Shown one piece after another: positions 54,152 through 63,642 of a stretch of 64,000 nucleotides of DNA; positions within the stretch are counted from its first letter, which is position 1, and every line of letters starts with the position of its first letter. Position numbers and translations under genes: made by a program. Location: the NCBI RefSeq assembly GCF_001705515.1, contig NZ_MDJS01000004.1, positions 62,001 to 126,000 on the forward strand, read 5' to 3'. The notes beneath the pieces are model-generated. The model had not been told where the DNA came from. It searched no databases and worked only from the letters and a program-made list of their open reading frames with translations. Source of the DNA: Mucilaginibacter sp. PPCGB 2223 (GTDB lineage: Bacteria; Bacteroidota; Bacteroidia; Sphingobacteriales; Sphingobacteriaceae).

Positions 54152-57100
54152 TTAATTTGATGTTGATGGTGCCGGCACCGGATTAGTTACAACATTTGTA
54201 TTAGCCTTTGCTGGTCCGATAGGACGTCCTGTGTTAAAATCTACCGGATAAGGTTTTTTCATATCTAATAAGTTATATTGCCCGGTTGAGTTATATTGCA
54301 AACTTCGCAAATATTTTTCGAAGATATGCGCCGTTGCTTTTGGAACAACACCCGAAGTTCGATAGGTGGCCCCTTCGCCAGCTGCTTTAAGAGATTGCCT
54401 CAACCGAACCCCATTTGCATCAGAAACACCAACTTTAACCAGTCTTCCCTCAGCGTCATAAATCGTATACGAAAATGACGGTTTGGTTGAGGTAGAAGAG
54501 GTAGTAATGTTCGTGACCGGATCAATAGCAATTTTATTTTCATTTGCCGCTTCAATATTTCCTGCATTTGCATTTGCAGATTCCATACTCGCAACTTCAG
54601 CTGTTGAAGCAGCGCTGGCAACTCTGGCTGCAACAAATTCATCTGCCGCTACTGTGCTACCCAAAGCTGCATGACTTGCAAAAATATCGTCTCCTGCCTT
54701 ATCTTGTCTATCGTGTTCCCATTCCTTAATCTGTTTTATAGTTTTACCATGAGCAACTATTTTTAATTCCTGAAATGAGTTAAATACAGCTAATTGTTCG
54801 CCTTTGTAGAATAAGACCGCATGAGATGGTTCTCCTGGTTTTCTATTCATCATGTCATTAGCTATGTTATCCATCCAGTCTTTTTCTTCTACATTACCTT
54901 GTTGAATTGCAAAAATTGGTTTACCATCAGAGTTTTTGGATAACACTAAATTATAATTGGCATTCTCTAAACCATCCAAATCAACATTAGCTATTGGACT
55001 ATTACCTGCAAATTGGTAAGGTGTAAAGAATGGAAATTTAGTTTGTAACGGGTCAAGACTTAAAAATCTGCCCGATCTTTTGTCATATACTCTTTTGCCA
55101 TAATCCTGTGCACCATTCTCTATATTCTTGTCGTTCTCTTTCCCGTTAAACCCATATCGGTAACTATCACCATTGTAAGTCAGCCCCGGTTGCTCCATGC
55201 CAAAAGCATAATAACTTTGAGCATTCGCTACATCAGCCTCGTAATGCCCAACAACACTCCCACTCACCACTTGCAAACGCCTGTCCGTTATAGTCACCAA
55301 AACATTGCCCAAATGGTTAGTGAGTTCGTATTTCTTCTTACCTACCGTATCATAAATCGCACGGGTATTACCTGTTGCCATATTCATATCCGGCTCCCAC
55401 ATCCCTAACCGCGAGCTTCCATAGATATGTTGCTCCTTCCAGTTAATGGCACTATGCGCATTGTCGTACAAGGCCAGCGTATTCCCCTGTCCATCCCTCA
55501 CGTAATAGGTCGTTATGCTGTTGGCTGTTTTGGTCACCCGCTGCCCACCGGGGTCGTAGCTATAAGTAACAACATTGCTACCTTTGGCTACTTTCTTTAT
55601 TTTTCCGTAAACACTCCAATTTATACTATCTATCCCGGCCTGTGTATCTTTTATTAAATTGCCAATTTGGTCATAACTGTAGTTATTCGCCGGTTGGTTC
55701 TTAATATCGGTGCTGTAGGCGCCATCGCTGGCGTTGTCGGTTACATAATTCAGTTTATTGTTAGCTAAACGGCCGTTATTATCGTATGTGTAACGGTAAA
55801 TTAAGCTGTCCATCCGGCCAACGTTGCCATAGCGGTTTGCCGTTAATATGTTACCGTTACCATCATAAGTAAAATTCTCTTTGTAATTATTGGTTGCAAT
55901 CGGCGTCCAGGCGTTAGTTGCGCTGTCCAGCCCGGTAAAGGCATTGGCGCGTTTAATCCGGTTCAGTTGGTCATAACCGTATTGGCATAGCATAGGTATC
56001 CCCAGTTGTTTGATATTTACCGTTTGTGCCACTATGTTACCGTTGTACAGTGGTTTGTTTAGTGTAGGGTTGGCAAAAGGGTTGCTTATACCTGTTCCTA
56101 TCGGCTGGTAATCATTGTTACCAAAGTAATGCAATGCAAAGCCGTAGGCATCCCGTGCTACGTTGTTGTTATTCGGGTTGCTCCTGCCGTCCTGGTTTAT
56201 ATCGATATCCGGGTTCAGGTTGCTGCTGTTGGTGCCTTTTAACCAGCCCTGCAATGTATACGCATAATCCACTCCCTGCACTTTGCTGTACTGGTCGCCC
56301 AGTTCCAATCTCGCCAGCGGGCCGTGCAGGTAGTATTGGTAATGGGCATCCTGTTTGCTCCATTCTTTCAGCAGGTAGCTGCCGTTGCTTGGGTCGGTAA
56401 TGGCTTTAACGCCGCTCCAGGCATGGGTTAGCCTATTATCGGCATCATAGCTGTATTTATAATAAAACTGATCAGCTTTCCCATCCTGGTACCGCACAAA
56501 GTTTACTTTACCGCTGATTAAGTCATACTCATAATCAATCTGTTTAATACCCAGTCCCGCTATCTGCTGGTACAGGGTTTTTACGTTGCCGTCCAAATCG
56601 TAATTATAATACGTGGCATGCATTACCGTGTCGCCCTGGTTTTCTTTGTAGGTGCTTAGGGCTACCCTCTTTCGCAGGTTGTTTTGAGCCAGGTTATGGA
56701 TGCCGCCGGTTATTGCCGGTTTATAATCATAATACGTATGCGTGATCTGGCTATTCGTCCCCGCACTGTTAAAGCTGTTTACTTTCGTCGTATCCACATA
56801 GTCGGGCCTGGTGCCTATGTAATGGTATAGCGCGCTGCTGCCTGTCGCTCCATGTTTCTGCCCTACTTCTTTGATTCGTCCCAGCGGGTCGTACTGGGTA
56901 TAGCTGTAGTTGCTGTCGGGTTGCTGTTTATCGTTCTGTGATATCACCAATCTGCTCAGCAAATCATACCAGAACCTGTTCGTCCCTCCGTCCGGGCTGT
57001 TTTGTTTGCTTACCTGGTTGGTGCTGTTGTATACGTAGGTCGTCCTGAGCGTATGGTTCGGGTAGATCGCGCTCAACCTTGTTTCCAGCGTGCTCGTATC

Positions 57101-60100
57101 GTTGACGGCCGTTACCGCTCCTGTATCCGGCACGTTGAACCTGTACCAGTGCATTTGGGTGGTATCGCTTGGCAGCAGACAATTGTCGGCTGCGTTGGCT
57201 GCTATTTCCGTAGTTGTGAGCAGGCGGTTATACAACCGCAGGTGTTTCAGCGTAGCGTAATTCGCCGGGAAGTTTACGCTCGTGTTCGTTGCTTTTACGC
57301 TCCACCTGCCCACCGTCTTCTGTTTCGGGCTCAGCTGGGTTTGCAGCGTGCCGTTCAGGTAGATGTTCAGTGTCCCTGATGCAAAATTGCTGCCTTGTAT
57401 AACGATATGCACCCAGGGGTTCAGCGGCAATTGCGCCGATATATCCATCGTCGCCCGGTTGCTCAGCGTGTATTTGATCCGGTTGGCCGACGTCTGCGTC
57501 GTACTATACACTTCTACCTGCAGCCGGTTACCGCTGATCGCCGTCCTGAACTGGTAATGCCTGTCCGGTGTTTCCTCGATAAACTGGTTCGTGCCCGTGG
57601 TATTCGGGTAATACAGCCACATTTCGATGGCTTTGTTTGTTGTAGTTGCCAGGGTTGTGGATAAGGCATTGAACGCCGTCGTCGTGTCCGAATTCGTTCT
57701 CGGCTCATAGCCTGGCGCCGTGCAGGTGGTGGTATTGGCCCGTGCCTGCTGCACCCACCCGATCTGGGTACCTGATAATAGCTGCACCCCTTCCGGCGGG
57801 ATCGTCCGCACCAGGTTATCCGCCTGATCGTAGTAGTACAGCGTATAATGGTACTCCTGCTGTTCGGCTTCCATCGTAGCTTCGGCTTTAGCCGCCGAGC
57901 AGGTGTTTATATAGGCCGTCCTGAACAGTCTCTTCTGCTCATCGATGTAATCATTATAATCCCTTCTGCCGTTAAATACTGCCGTGGCAATCTGATCTTT
58001 GATGCACTGGTAAGGGTCGGGGTAGATGGTTATCGTCGATGGCGTGTTGCACAGTATCGCCGTGCTGTCCGCCAGGAGCTTGGTCTTATAATTCTGGTAA
58101 TCCTCGTAGTTCAGCGTAAATCCCCATTTCTGGTTCATGTAATTGGTGAAGATCGTCCGGTACAGGGTATCCGCCGTGCTCAGGCTCCCGCCAAAGGCGG
58201 TCGAGAGGTCGCTTTGCGCCTGGTTAAATGCTGATGGAAGGATGCAGCCCGTTGCCCCCGGGTCGATAAATACCGGCAGCTGCAGGTCCTCGGCTATCAA
58301 AAACTTACAGTTCGCGCACGATTTCTGCAGCTCGGCAAACTGCGCCGCCGTCAGCGTCATCGCGTTACCGTATTTGCTCAGCAGCCAGTTATACAGCCCC
58401 GCCGTACTTCCCGAGGCCACATAATCCGAATTGAGCTGCGCCAGCTTGTTGCAGATCCCCGTATCGCTGATGCCCACCACCCGCTGCGCCAGTTGCGCCC
58501 TCGGGCTTGCCGGGTACGGCATATTGATCAGCCAGGGGTTCAGCAAACGCGTATACGTGCTGATACCCGTTACCGATTTAAGCGCATGGCCAAAGCTCCG
58601 CCCCGGCGCCGTGCTCGCACCCATCAAATGGTTCACATCCCCGCCAAGGGTACAAATGGCAATCAAACTATCGCGCAGGTGGCGCTTTTTCGTCGTCGAA
58701 TCGCTGTATTGATCCAAGCCCCGGTTCAATACTGCCATCCAGCTGTCGGCCTGTACCTCGCAGGCGGTCTGCACCTGCTGGTTGATCACATCGTGCGCAT
58801 GGGCAATGGCATCCGCCGCCGATGGCGGTACGCTGCTGCTCTGCACGCCAATATCAAAGCGCGAGGTTTTATAGGCATATGCTGAATCGCAGAGCGGGCC
58901 GGGTGGGACATAAATAAAGTCTGAGCATATATTATCTAACTTAGAAACATCAATATTAGCTCCAGTAACGGAATGAACACAATTAAACCCTTGTACACAA
59001 AAGCCTGAATAACATGGATCTTCAGCTCCGAGAGTATTTAAAGAAATGTAATTGTAATGGACAATGCTACTATCAATCGGTATAATAATTGGTACAGAAA
59101 TAATTGTTCCTGTTGATGCTCCACAGGTCAGCACATTGTAGTTAATGCCAACTGTTATTTCTGGATGTGACGTTACAGGGTTGCCTAAAACATCAATTAG
59201 ACTAATAGTGGTCGTTCGCCAACTTACAAAATATTCAGTTTCACCGCACTCTAATTTATTACTAATAACATCGTTCTCATCATCAGTCACCATTATGGTG
59301 TATATAGGTCCAGATACCGGCACCACTACCGGCCCACCGCCACCGCCCGCACAATTAACGGCGCTGATATGTATGCCCGATACCGGGATGCTCAAAGGCA
59401 CGCAAAATAGCTTAACCGAGTCGCCCGCGGCAAAGCTCAGCGCGGTAGGCAAGCCCGTAACCGCCGAGCCCGGCGGGTAATAAATTCCAACCGTAACCGC
59501 CCCCGGCACCGCGCCCGGCAAATAGCGTACACTCACGCTCCGGTGCAGGCTATCGCATGCAAGCTGTGTACTATCAGCAATATTATACGCATCAATAACA
59601 AAATTAGCGGCATCGGGGCAGGAGCTTACGGCAGCCATAGCGTAGGTTACCGGTACCCCGACTTTGCAATCGTTCGCGCAGGTACTGTCGCGCAGGCGTT
59701 TGTAAAACGTATCCTTTAATTGAAAATAAAACTGCTTATAATTGGTCCACTCCCTGTCGGGCACACGGCAGGCGCTGTCGACATTGCAATTGGTCCAGGT
59801 ATCCGTTGAGCTGTAGCTGGTATTGGTTAGCCAGGTATGGGTGGTATCGGCGCAATACAGGCCAAAGTCCACAAACTGCGTTAAACTTTTTGCAGGCAGG
59901 CCCGATGCCACATGCAAAACATTGGCACTGTAATTCAGCAGGTCGTTCCGCATTTCGGTTAAATACCGGTGGCCGCTACCGCCGCTGGCAAAAAAACTAT
60001 CCGCGTTAAGCAAATAATCGGCGCTGTTGCTTGGGCTGTAATGCAGTGTCGATACACCTGTCGGCACCGGGATGTTAGGTATATCGCCGGCACTGTTGAT

Positions 60101-62824
60101 ATTTTGCTTCACCAGGTTATCCCAAGCGTACGAATCGCTGTTGGCATAACAAAACAGCAGTTTGCAGTACTCCGGGTGATACGGCAAAAACAGCTCGGCC
60201 CATTTATCCTGCCAGTAAGTTACCAGCATACCCAGGGTAAATGCGGGATCATACGGCGAGGTCACCGTCCCGTCGCTCAGCGTAACCAGGTTTTGCCGGT
60301 ACAGCGAATCCGCCGGACTTAAATTATTAAAAACCGTGGTCTTAAAATTCGTCGCCAGCACATTGATGCCCGGCTCCAAAGCATTCGTCCCGCTAAACAG
60401 TGCATATTGCCCGCCCGGCGAAACATCCTGGAGCATCTGCTGTTTCACCGCATCGCAGGGCGATACATGGCAACTGTTATGGATCGCCGTGGCAATCACC
60501 AGCAAACTATCATACTTATTATTCAACCAGGTATTGTAGGCCGTGGTGGTCAGCGTAGCCGAATCTACTTTTAATGAGCGCAGCTTCGCTGTAAACATGG
60601 TAGTAAAATCGCTGCGCGTTCCCAGTATGTTCAAGCTGTTCTTGCAATCGCTCAAACAGCCCGAGTAATCTATCTTATCCAGGTAAGGTTGTATAAAGCT
60701 GAACTCCTTACGGAGATAGCCGCTAGCGTTTCCCTGGCTGATAAAATTATCCACATAGTTTTCGATCACATTTTTGTTTAATGCGAACGTAAAGCTGATA
60801 TGATACTCGCCTACATTGCTTATCGGTACGCTGATGCTGTCGCGATAAGCAGCCGTATCCGCACAGTTCGATGTTGCCGCTCCTATCTGCACCGGGTGCG
60901 CGTTGGCATAAACTACATTATTGCAATCATCAAAAACCTTAATGGTCAGCTCATAATGGCAATTGCTGCACACCGTAAAACTACCGCCGGGATATTTATC
61001 GATCAGCTTCTGGATATCATATTTTAACACCGTGCTATCCGGCACCGAGGCCAGGTAAGTGGTACTGGCCGACAGCGTCATATCCGAACTGTTATAAACA
61101 AACTGCGCCGGACTAAGCAAATGAATAGTTTTTCGTGTTCTTTTTGTGTACGATGTCAGCGTATCCAGGTTATCGGGCGCTTTACCGGTCAATGCCGTAG
61201 CGATGGTTTTGCCGCTGGCGTTCAGGTAGCTGATGCTGATCTGCTGGTTCGGGTCGATCACCATGTTTTTAAGGTAATGCTCGGCATAACCTGCATCGTT
61301 GCCAAAAAGCTGGTCGAGCTCCCACTGCTCGGGTTTACCGTAATAGTATTTGGTGGTTTTGCTTGCCGCCGATTTACCGGGTTGAAAAGTTGCGCCCACC
61401 CCGCCCTGAACCTTGATCCGGCCGGTATTATCTGCCGTATACTGCGTAACCGAGATCGGGAAGCCGCTGCCATCGGGTATATAACTGTTATACCTCGGCC
61501 CCGCGCTCACAAACGGGTTAGATCTCGAATAATATCGCGATGCTCCGGACGTGGTATTCAGCGAATCCGGATTAAACTCACAGTTGGCCGATAATGTCGT
61601 ACCCTTCACATTGATAAAAGTATACGAGCTATCGTCCGTGGCATTCCGGTTAAAATTGGTAATATAATGCAGTGCCGGGTTTATTGCTGTCGAATCTTTA
61701 AACGGAGCCGGCAAAATACTCGCCGTGGCGCGACCAAACTGGTCGTAAATATTTTCCTGGGCCAGGGCAATGTTATCCGAGTTATTGATGGTTACCGTTT
61801 GCCGCCCGCGCAAGGTACCGTCGAAATAACTCACCACTTCTTTTTTCTTGCCATCCTCGGCAAATGCCGATGAATACTGCCAGTTTAACTTAGGCTCGTT
61901 CCAGGTGAGCGCCCATATCGAATAGCCGGTACTACCCGCCAGCCGGTAATCCCAGTCGCCTTCATTACGCAGGCCATTAGCAGCGTACTGTACCTGCCTT
62001 ATCCGCACCACAATGTATTTATCGTTGTACATTAACGACAGGTTGTAACTGTTTTGCGATGTCGTTACCCTGCTGGCATTGTTGCGGAACAGTTGGTCGA
62101 GTGTGGCCGTGCTTTGGCTGATATTGGCCGCCATCTGTGTGGCCAGGTTGTAATTCTCCGAAAGGCTATCAATCGTTGTCCACTCAATATCATATTCTTC
62201 AGAGCCACTGATATTGGCGACGGTGACAGGCACCCAACTCAGATTCAACTGCTTACCCGAAGTTGAGGTAATGGATGAAATGCTGCCGCTGATACCTACT
62301 GCCGCGTGCGGGCTGAAATCGTATTTCCGGTTAATGGTGATCCGGCTGGTTAACTGGTAAAAAGGCATACCACCCGCCCCGGCCGTATTGTTAATGCTTA
62401 AAATCCTGAAGAAAACTTTATAGGCGCCTGTAAAATCGTAGGTATCCATGCCCTTATAAGTGGTACCATGTGCCGGGTTGTAGCTTACAACCAACGACTT
62501 GTCGACCGAATCGGGAATGGTTTGGGTCGGGCTGCTATACGTATACACGCGCAAACGTACGCTATCTTTAAAACTATAGGTGATCAGCGCCGAATCCACC
62601 ACCTGTAGGGTGATCGCATCTTTCACCGCGATGTTATGGATGCTGCTCCACGAAACCAACGGGTTCTGGAACATCTTGTCCTTAACCGTCATTGTATCGC
62701 CTACATGCAGGGTCGGTTTCAAAAAGTTAACGTAAGGTTCGGTACCGGCAAAGCTGTTCCGGCTCATTATCAACGAGCAGAGTATCGTCAGTCCTGTAAT
62801 CACCTTGTTAATCGATCTGTACAT
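54152..62824 (-). CDS. Giant RHS-repeat polymorphic toxin with URI-like C-terminal module
   Basis: The 2890-residue protein has a signal peptide (LIMSRNSFAG). A DUF6443-type start region lies near residues 310-390 (SSAFAEDGKKKEVVSYFDGT). A long Cys-rich middle follows, then a LamG-like domain near 1730-1885 (EMWLYYPNTTG, WVHIVIQGSNF, GTLNIYLNG). YD/RHS repeats run to about 2540, and the RHS-associated core lies near 2520-2614 (LTNHLGNVLVTITD, SYYAFGMEQPG, GKRVYDKRSGRFLSLDPLQ). The final ~275 residues are variable: an Ala-rich linker and a tip near 2780-2860 with YTIYDAEGRLVKVGVSD, an Arg, FEKYL and an Asn, resembling the GIY-YIG/URI nuclease layout. An AT-rich island codes residues about 1170-1306. 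Confidence 0.9.
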   Translation of the reverse strand: MYRSINKVITGLTILCSLIMSRNSFAGTEPYVNFLKPTLHVGDTMTVKDKMFQNPLVSWSSIHNIAVKDAITLQVVDSALITYSFKDSVRLRVYTYSSPTQTIPDSVDKSLVVSYNPAHGTTYKGMDTYDFTGAYKVFFRILSINNTAGAGGMPFYQLTSRITINRKYDFSPHAAVGISGSISSITSTSGKQLNLSWVPVTVANISGSEEYDIEWTTIDSLSENYNLATQMAANISQSTATLDQLFRNNASRVTTSQNSYNLSLMYNDKYIVVRIRQVQYAANGLRNEGDWDYRLAGSTGYSIWALTWNEPKLNWQYSSAFAEDGKKKEVVSYFDGTLRGRQTVTINNSDNIALAQENIYDQFGRATASILPAPFKDSTAINPALHYITNFNRNATDDSSYTFINVKGTTLSANCEFNPDSLNTTSGASRYYSRSNPFVSAGPRYNSYIPDGSGFPISVTQYTADNTGRIKVQGGVGATFQPGKSAASKTTKYYYGKPEQWELDQLFGNDAGYAEHYLKNMVIDPNQQISISYLNASGKTIATALTGKAPDNLDTLTSYTKRTRKTIHLLSPAQFVYNSSDMTLSASTTYLASVPDSTVLKYDIQKLIDKYPGGSFTVCSNCHYELTIKVFDDCNNVVYANAHPVQIGAATSNCADTAAYRDSISVPISNVGEYHISFTFALNKNVIENYVDNFISQGNASGYLRKEFSFIQPYLDKIDYSGCLSDCKNSLNILGTRSDFTTMFTAKLRSLKVDSATLTTTAYNTWLNNKYDSLLVIATAIHNSCHVSPCDAVKQQMLQDVSPGGQYALFSGTNALEPGINVLATNFKTTVFNNLSPADSLYRQNLVTLSDGTVTSPYDPAFTLGMLVTYWQDKWAELFLPYHPEYCKLLFCYANSDSYAWDNLVKQNINSAGDIPNIPVPTGVSTLHYSPSNSADYLLNADSFFASGGSGHRYLTEMRNDLLNYSANVLHVASGLPAKSLTQFVDFGLYCADTTHTWLTNTSYSSTDTWTNCNVDSACRVPDREWTNYKQFYFQLKDTFYKRLRDSTCANDCKVGVPVTYAMAAVSSCPDAANFVIDAYNIADSTQLACDSLHRSVSVRYLPGAVPGAVTVGIYYPPGSAVTGLPTALSFAAGDSVKLFCVPLSIPVSGIHISAVNCAGGGGGPVVVPVSGPIYTIMVTDDENDVISNKLECGETEYFVSWRTTTISLIDVLGNPVTSHPEITVGINYNVLTCGASTGTIISVPIIIPIDSSIVHYNYISLNTLGAEDPCYSGFCVQGFNCVHSVTGANIDVSKLDNICSDFIYVPPGPLCDSAYAYKTSRFDIGVQSSSVPPSAADAIAHAHDVINQQVQTACEVQADSWMAVLNRGLDQYSDSTTKKRHLRDSLIAICTLGGDVNHLMGASTAPGRSFGHALKSVTGISTYTRLLNPWLINMPYPASPRAQLAQRVVGISDTGICNKLAQLNSDYVASGSTAGLYNWLLSKYGNAMTLTAAQFAELQKSCANCKFLIAEDLQLPVFIDPGATGCILPSAFNQAQSDLSTAFGGSLSTADTLYRTIFTNYMNQKWGFTLNYEDYQNYKTKLLADSTAILCNTPSTITIYPDPYQCIKDQIATAVFNGRRDYNDYIDEQKRLFRTAYINTCSAAKAEATMEAEQQEYHYTLYYYDQADNLVRTIPPEGVQLLSGTQIGWVQQARANTTTCTAPGYEPRTNSDTTTAFNALSTTLATTTNKAIEMWLYYPNTTGTNQFIEETPDRHYQFRTAISGNRLQVEVYSTTQTSANRIKYTLSNRATMDISAQLPLNPWVHIVIQGSNFASGTLNIYLNGTLQTQLSPKQKTVGRWSVKATNTSVNFPANYATLKHLRLYNRLLTTTEIAANAADNCLLPSDTTQMHWYRFNVPDTGAVTAVNDTSTLETRLSAIYPNHTLRTTYVYNSTNQVSKQNSPDGGTNRFWYDLLSRLVISQNDKQQPDSNYSYTQYDPLGRIKEVGQKHGATGSSALYHYIGTRPDYVDTTKVNSFNSAGTNSQITHTYYDYKPAITGGIHNLAQNNLRKRVALSTYKENQGDTVMHATYYNYDLDGNVKTLYQQIAGLGIKQIDYEYDLISGKVNFVRYQDGKADQFYYKYSYDADNRLTHAWSGVKAITDPSNGSYLLKEWSKQDAHYQYYLHGPLARLELGDQYSKVQGVDYAYTLQGWLKGTNSSNLNPDIDINQDGRSNPNNNNVARDAYGFALHYFGNNDYQPIGTGISNPFANPTLNKPLYNGNIVAQTVNIKQLGIPMLCQYGYDQLNRIKRANAFTGLDSATNAWTPIATNNYKENFTYDGNGNILTANRYGNVGRMDSLIYRYTYDNNGRLANNKLNYVTDNASDGAYSTDIKNQPANNYSYDQIGNLIKDTQAGIDSINWSVYGKIKKVAKGSNVVTYSYDPGGQRVTKTANSITTYYVRDGQGNTLALYDNAHSAINWKEQHIYGSSRLGMWEPDMNMATGNTRAIYDTVGKKKYELTNHLGNVLVTITDRRLQVVSGSVVGHYEADVANAQSYYAFGMEQPGLTYNGDSYRYGFNGKENDKNIENGAQDYGKRVYDKRSGRFLSLDPLQTKFPFFTPYQFAGNSPIANVDLDGLENANYNLVLSKNSDGKPIFAIQQGNVEEKDWMDNIANDMMNRKPGEPSHAVLFYKGEQLAVFNSFQELKIVAHGKTIKQIKEWEHDRQDKAGDDIFASHAALGSTVAADEFVAARVASAASTAEVASMESANANAGNIEAANENKIAIDPVTNITTSSTSTKPSFSYTIYDAEGRLVKVGVSDANGVRLRQSLKAAGEGATYRTSGVVPKATAHIFEKYLRSLQYNSTGQYNLLDMKKPYPVDFNTGRPIGPAKANTNVVTNPVPAPSTSN
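58910..59320 (-). other. AT-rich island inside the RHS gene
   Basis: By eye this stretch is about one third G+C, against more than half on both sides, and the change is abrupt at each end. It stays in frame and encodes about 136 residues with cysteine motifs (KLECGETEY, LTCGAST, CYSGFCVQGFNC). It suggests insertion or exchange of a domain. Confidence 0.6.
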
Positions 62825-62834
62825 TTATCGTTTT

Positions 62835-63635
62835 CTATAAATTGATCAATTCGTAACCTGTATATTTCCCTGTTAGCTTTGTGCTATTACCTGCCTGCCG
62901 GATTGCCGTGTACCTGCCGACATATTTGTCCACATCGGCAGTATCGTCGCATTCAGCTATCGTAATCTCTATTATTTTTTCCCTGTCTTTTCTTTCAGGC
63001 GCCTTAAAATTGGTCAGCCTCGCATAAACCCGGTTCGCCTTTTTGCTCAGCGTATCAAAAGTGATGGCATACTCCTTGCAGGTAATGTGCCTTTCGTTCA
63101 CAAAGGCGATGGTTTCGTTTTTACCCGCAACGCTGTCTGTCAGGTTATAATAGTCGGCAGCCATATTCTTAGCCATCTGCGACATATCAGGCAACGGCGC
63201 ATCAATAAAGCTTTTTTGTTCGGTAACGATCACCCTTTTCTGATCATTCTCTATGCAGATATACTTCCCCCGGGCATTCAGTATCACGGTATGGCCAAAC
63301 TGGTAAAAACAATCGCTGCCCTTTTTGCACATCGTAAAAGTCAAATTCCTGATGCTCTTGCTGCTATCGGCGCCATCGGTAACATTAATCACGCCCGAGC
63401 AGGTAAAAACCGGTTTTTGCATGTTGAATACCTGGCAAACGGTCGCAAACTTTTGCAGGATAGCCTGGTTATAAACAGGAGTTTTGCGAACCGGCTGTGC
63501 ATATACAGCTTTTTCCGGGCGATGGATAACCTGCCAGTTCAATATTTTATGGCCTAATGCCCAGGTAAAAGCAGTTATCGCCATCAGCATGGTGAAAAAT
63601 ACAAGTCCTTTTATTCTTTTGCTATTGTTCATCAT
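62835..63635 (-). CDS. LolA-like periplasmic protein of the RHS operon
   Basis: The 266-residue protein starts MMNNSKRIKGLVFF with a signal-anchor (TMLMAITAFTWALGHKI). The rest is beta-rich: PVFTCSGVINVTD, IRNLTFTMCKKGSDCFYQFG and KYICIENDQKRVIVTEQKS, a pattern like the lipid-binding half-barrel of LolA-type proteins with several Cys residues. It lies between a large YD-repeat-like protein and the RHS gene with gaps of only 7 and 10 bp, so it belongs to the same operon. It may help bring the giant RHS protein through the envelope; that is inference from position. Confidence 0.68.
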   Translation of the reverse strand: MMNNSKRIKGLVFFTMLMAITAFTWALGHKILNWQVIHRPEKAVYAQPVRKTPVYNQAILQKFATVCQVFNMQKPVFTCSGVINVTDGADSSKSIRNLTFTMCKKGSDCFYQFGHTVILNARGKYICIENDQKRVIVTEQKSFIDAPLPDMSQMAKNMAADYYNLTDSVAGKNETIAFVNERHITCKEYAITFDTLSKKANRVYARLTNFKAPERKDREKIIEITIAECDDTADVDKYVGRYTAIRQAGNSTKLTGKYTGYELINL

Positions 63636-63642
63636 TACTCCC

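Noticed and set aside
52534-54152. tRNA-Val as integration site of a genomic island containing the RHS operon
   Set aside because: I found no second copy of the tRNA 3' end and no integrase in the window; the RHS operon also extends beyond the window.
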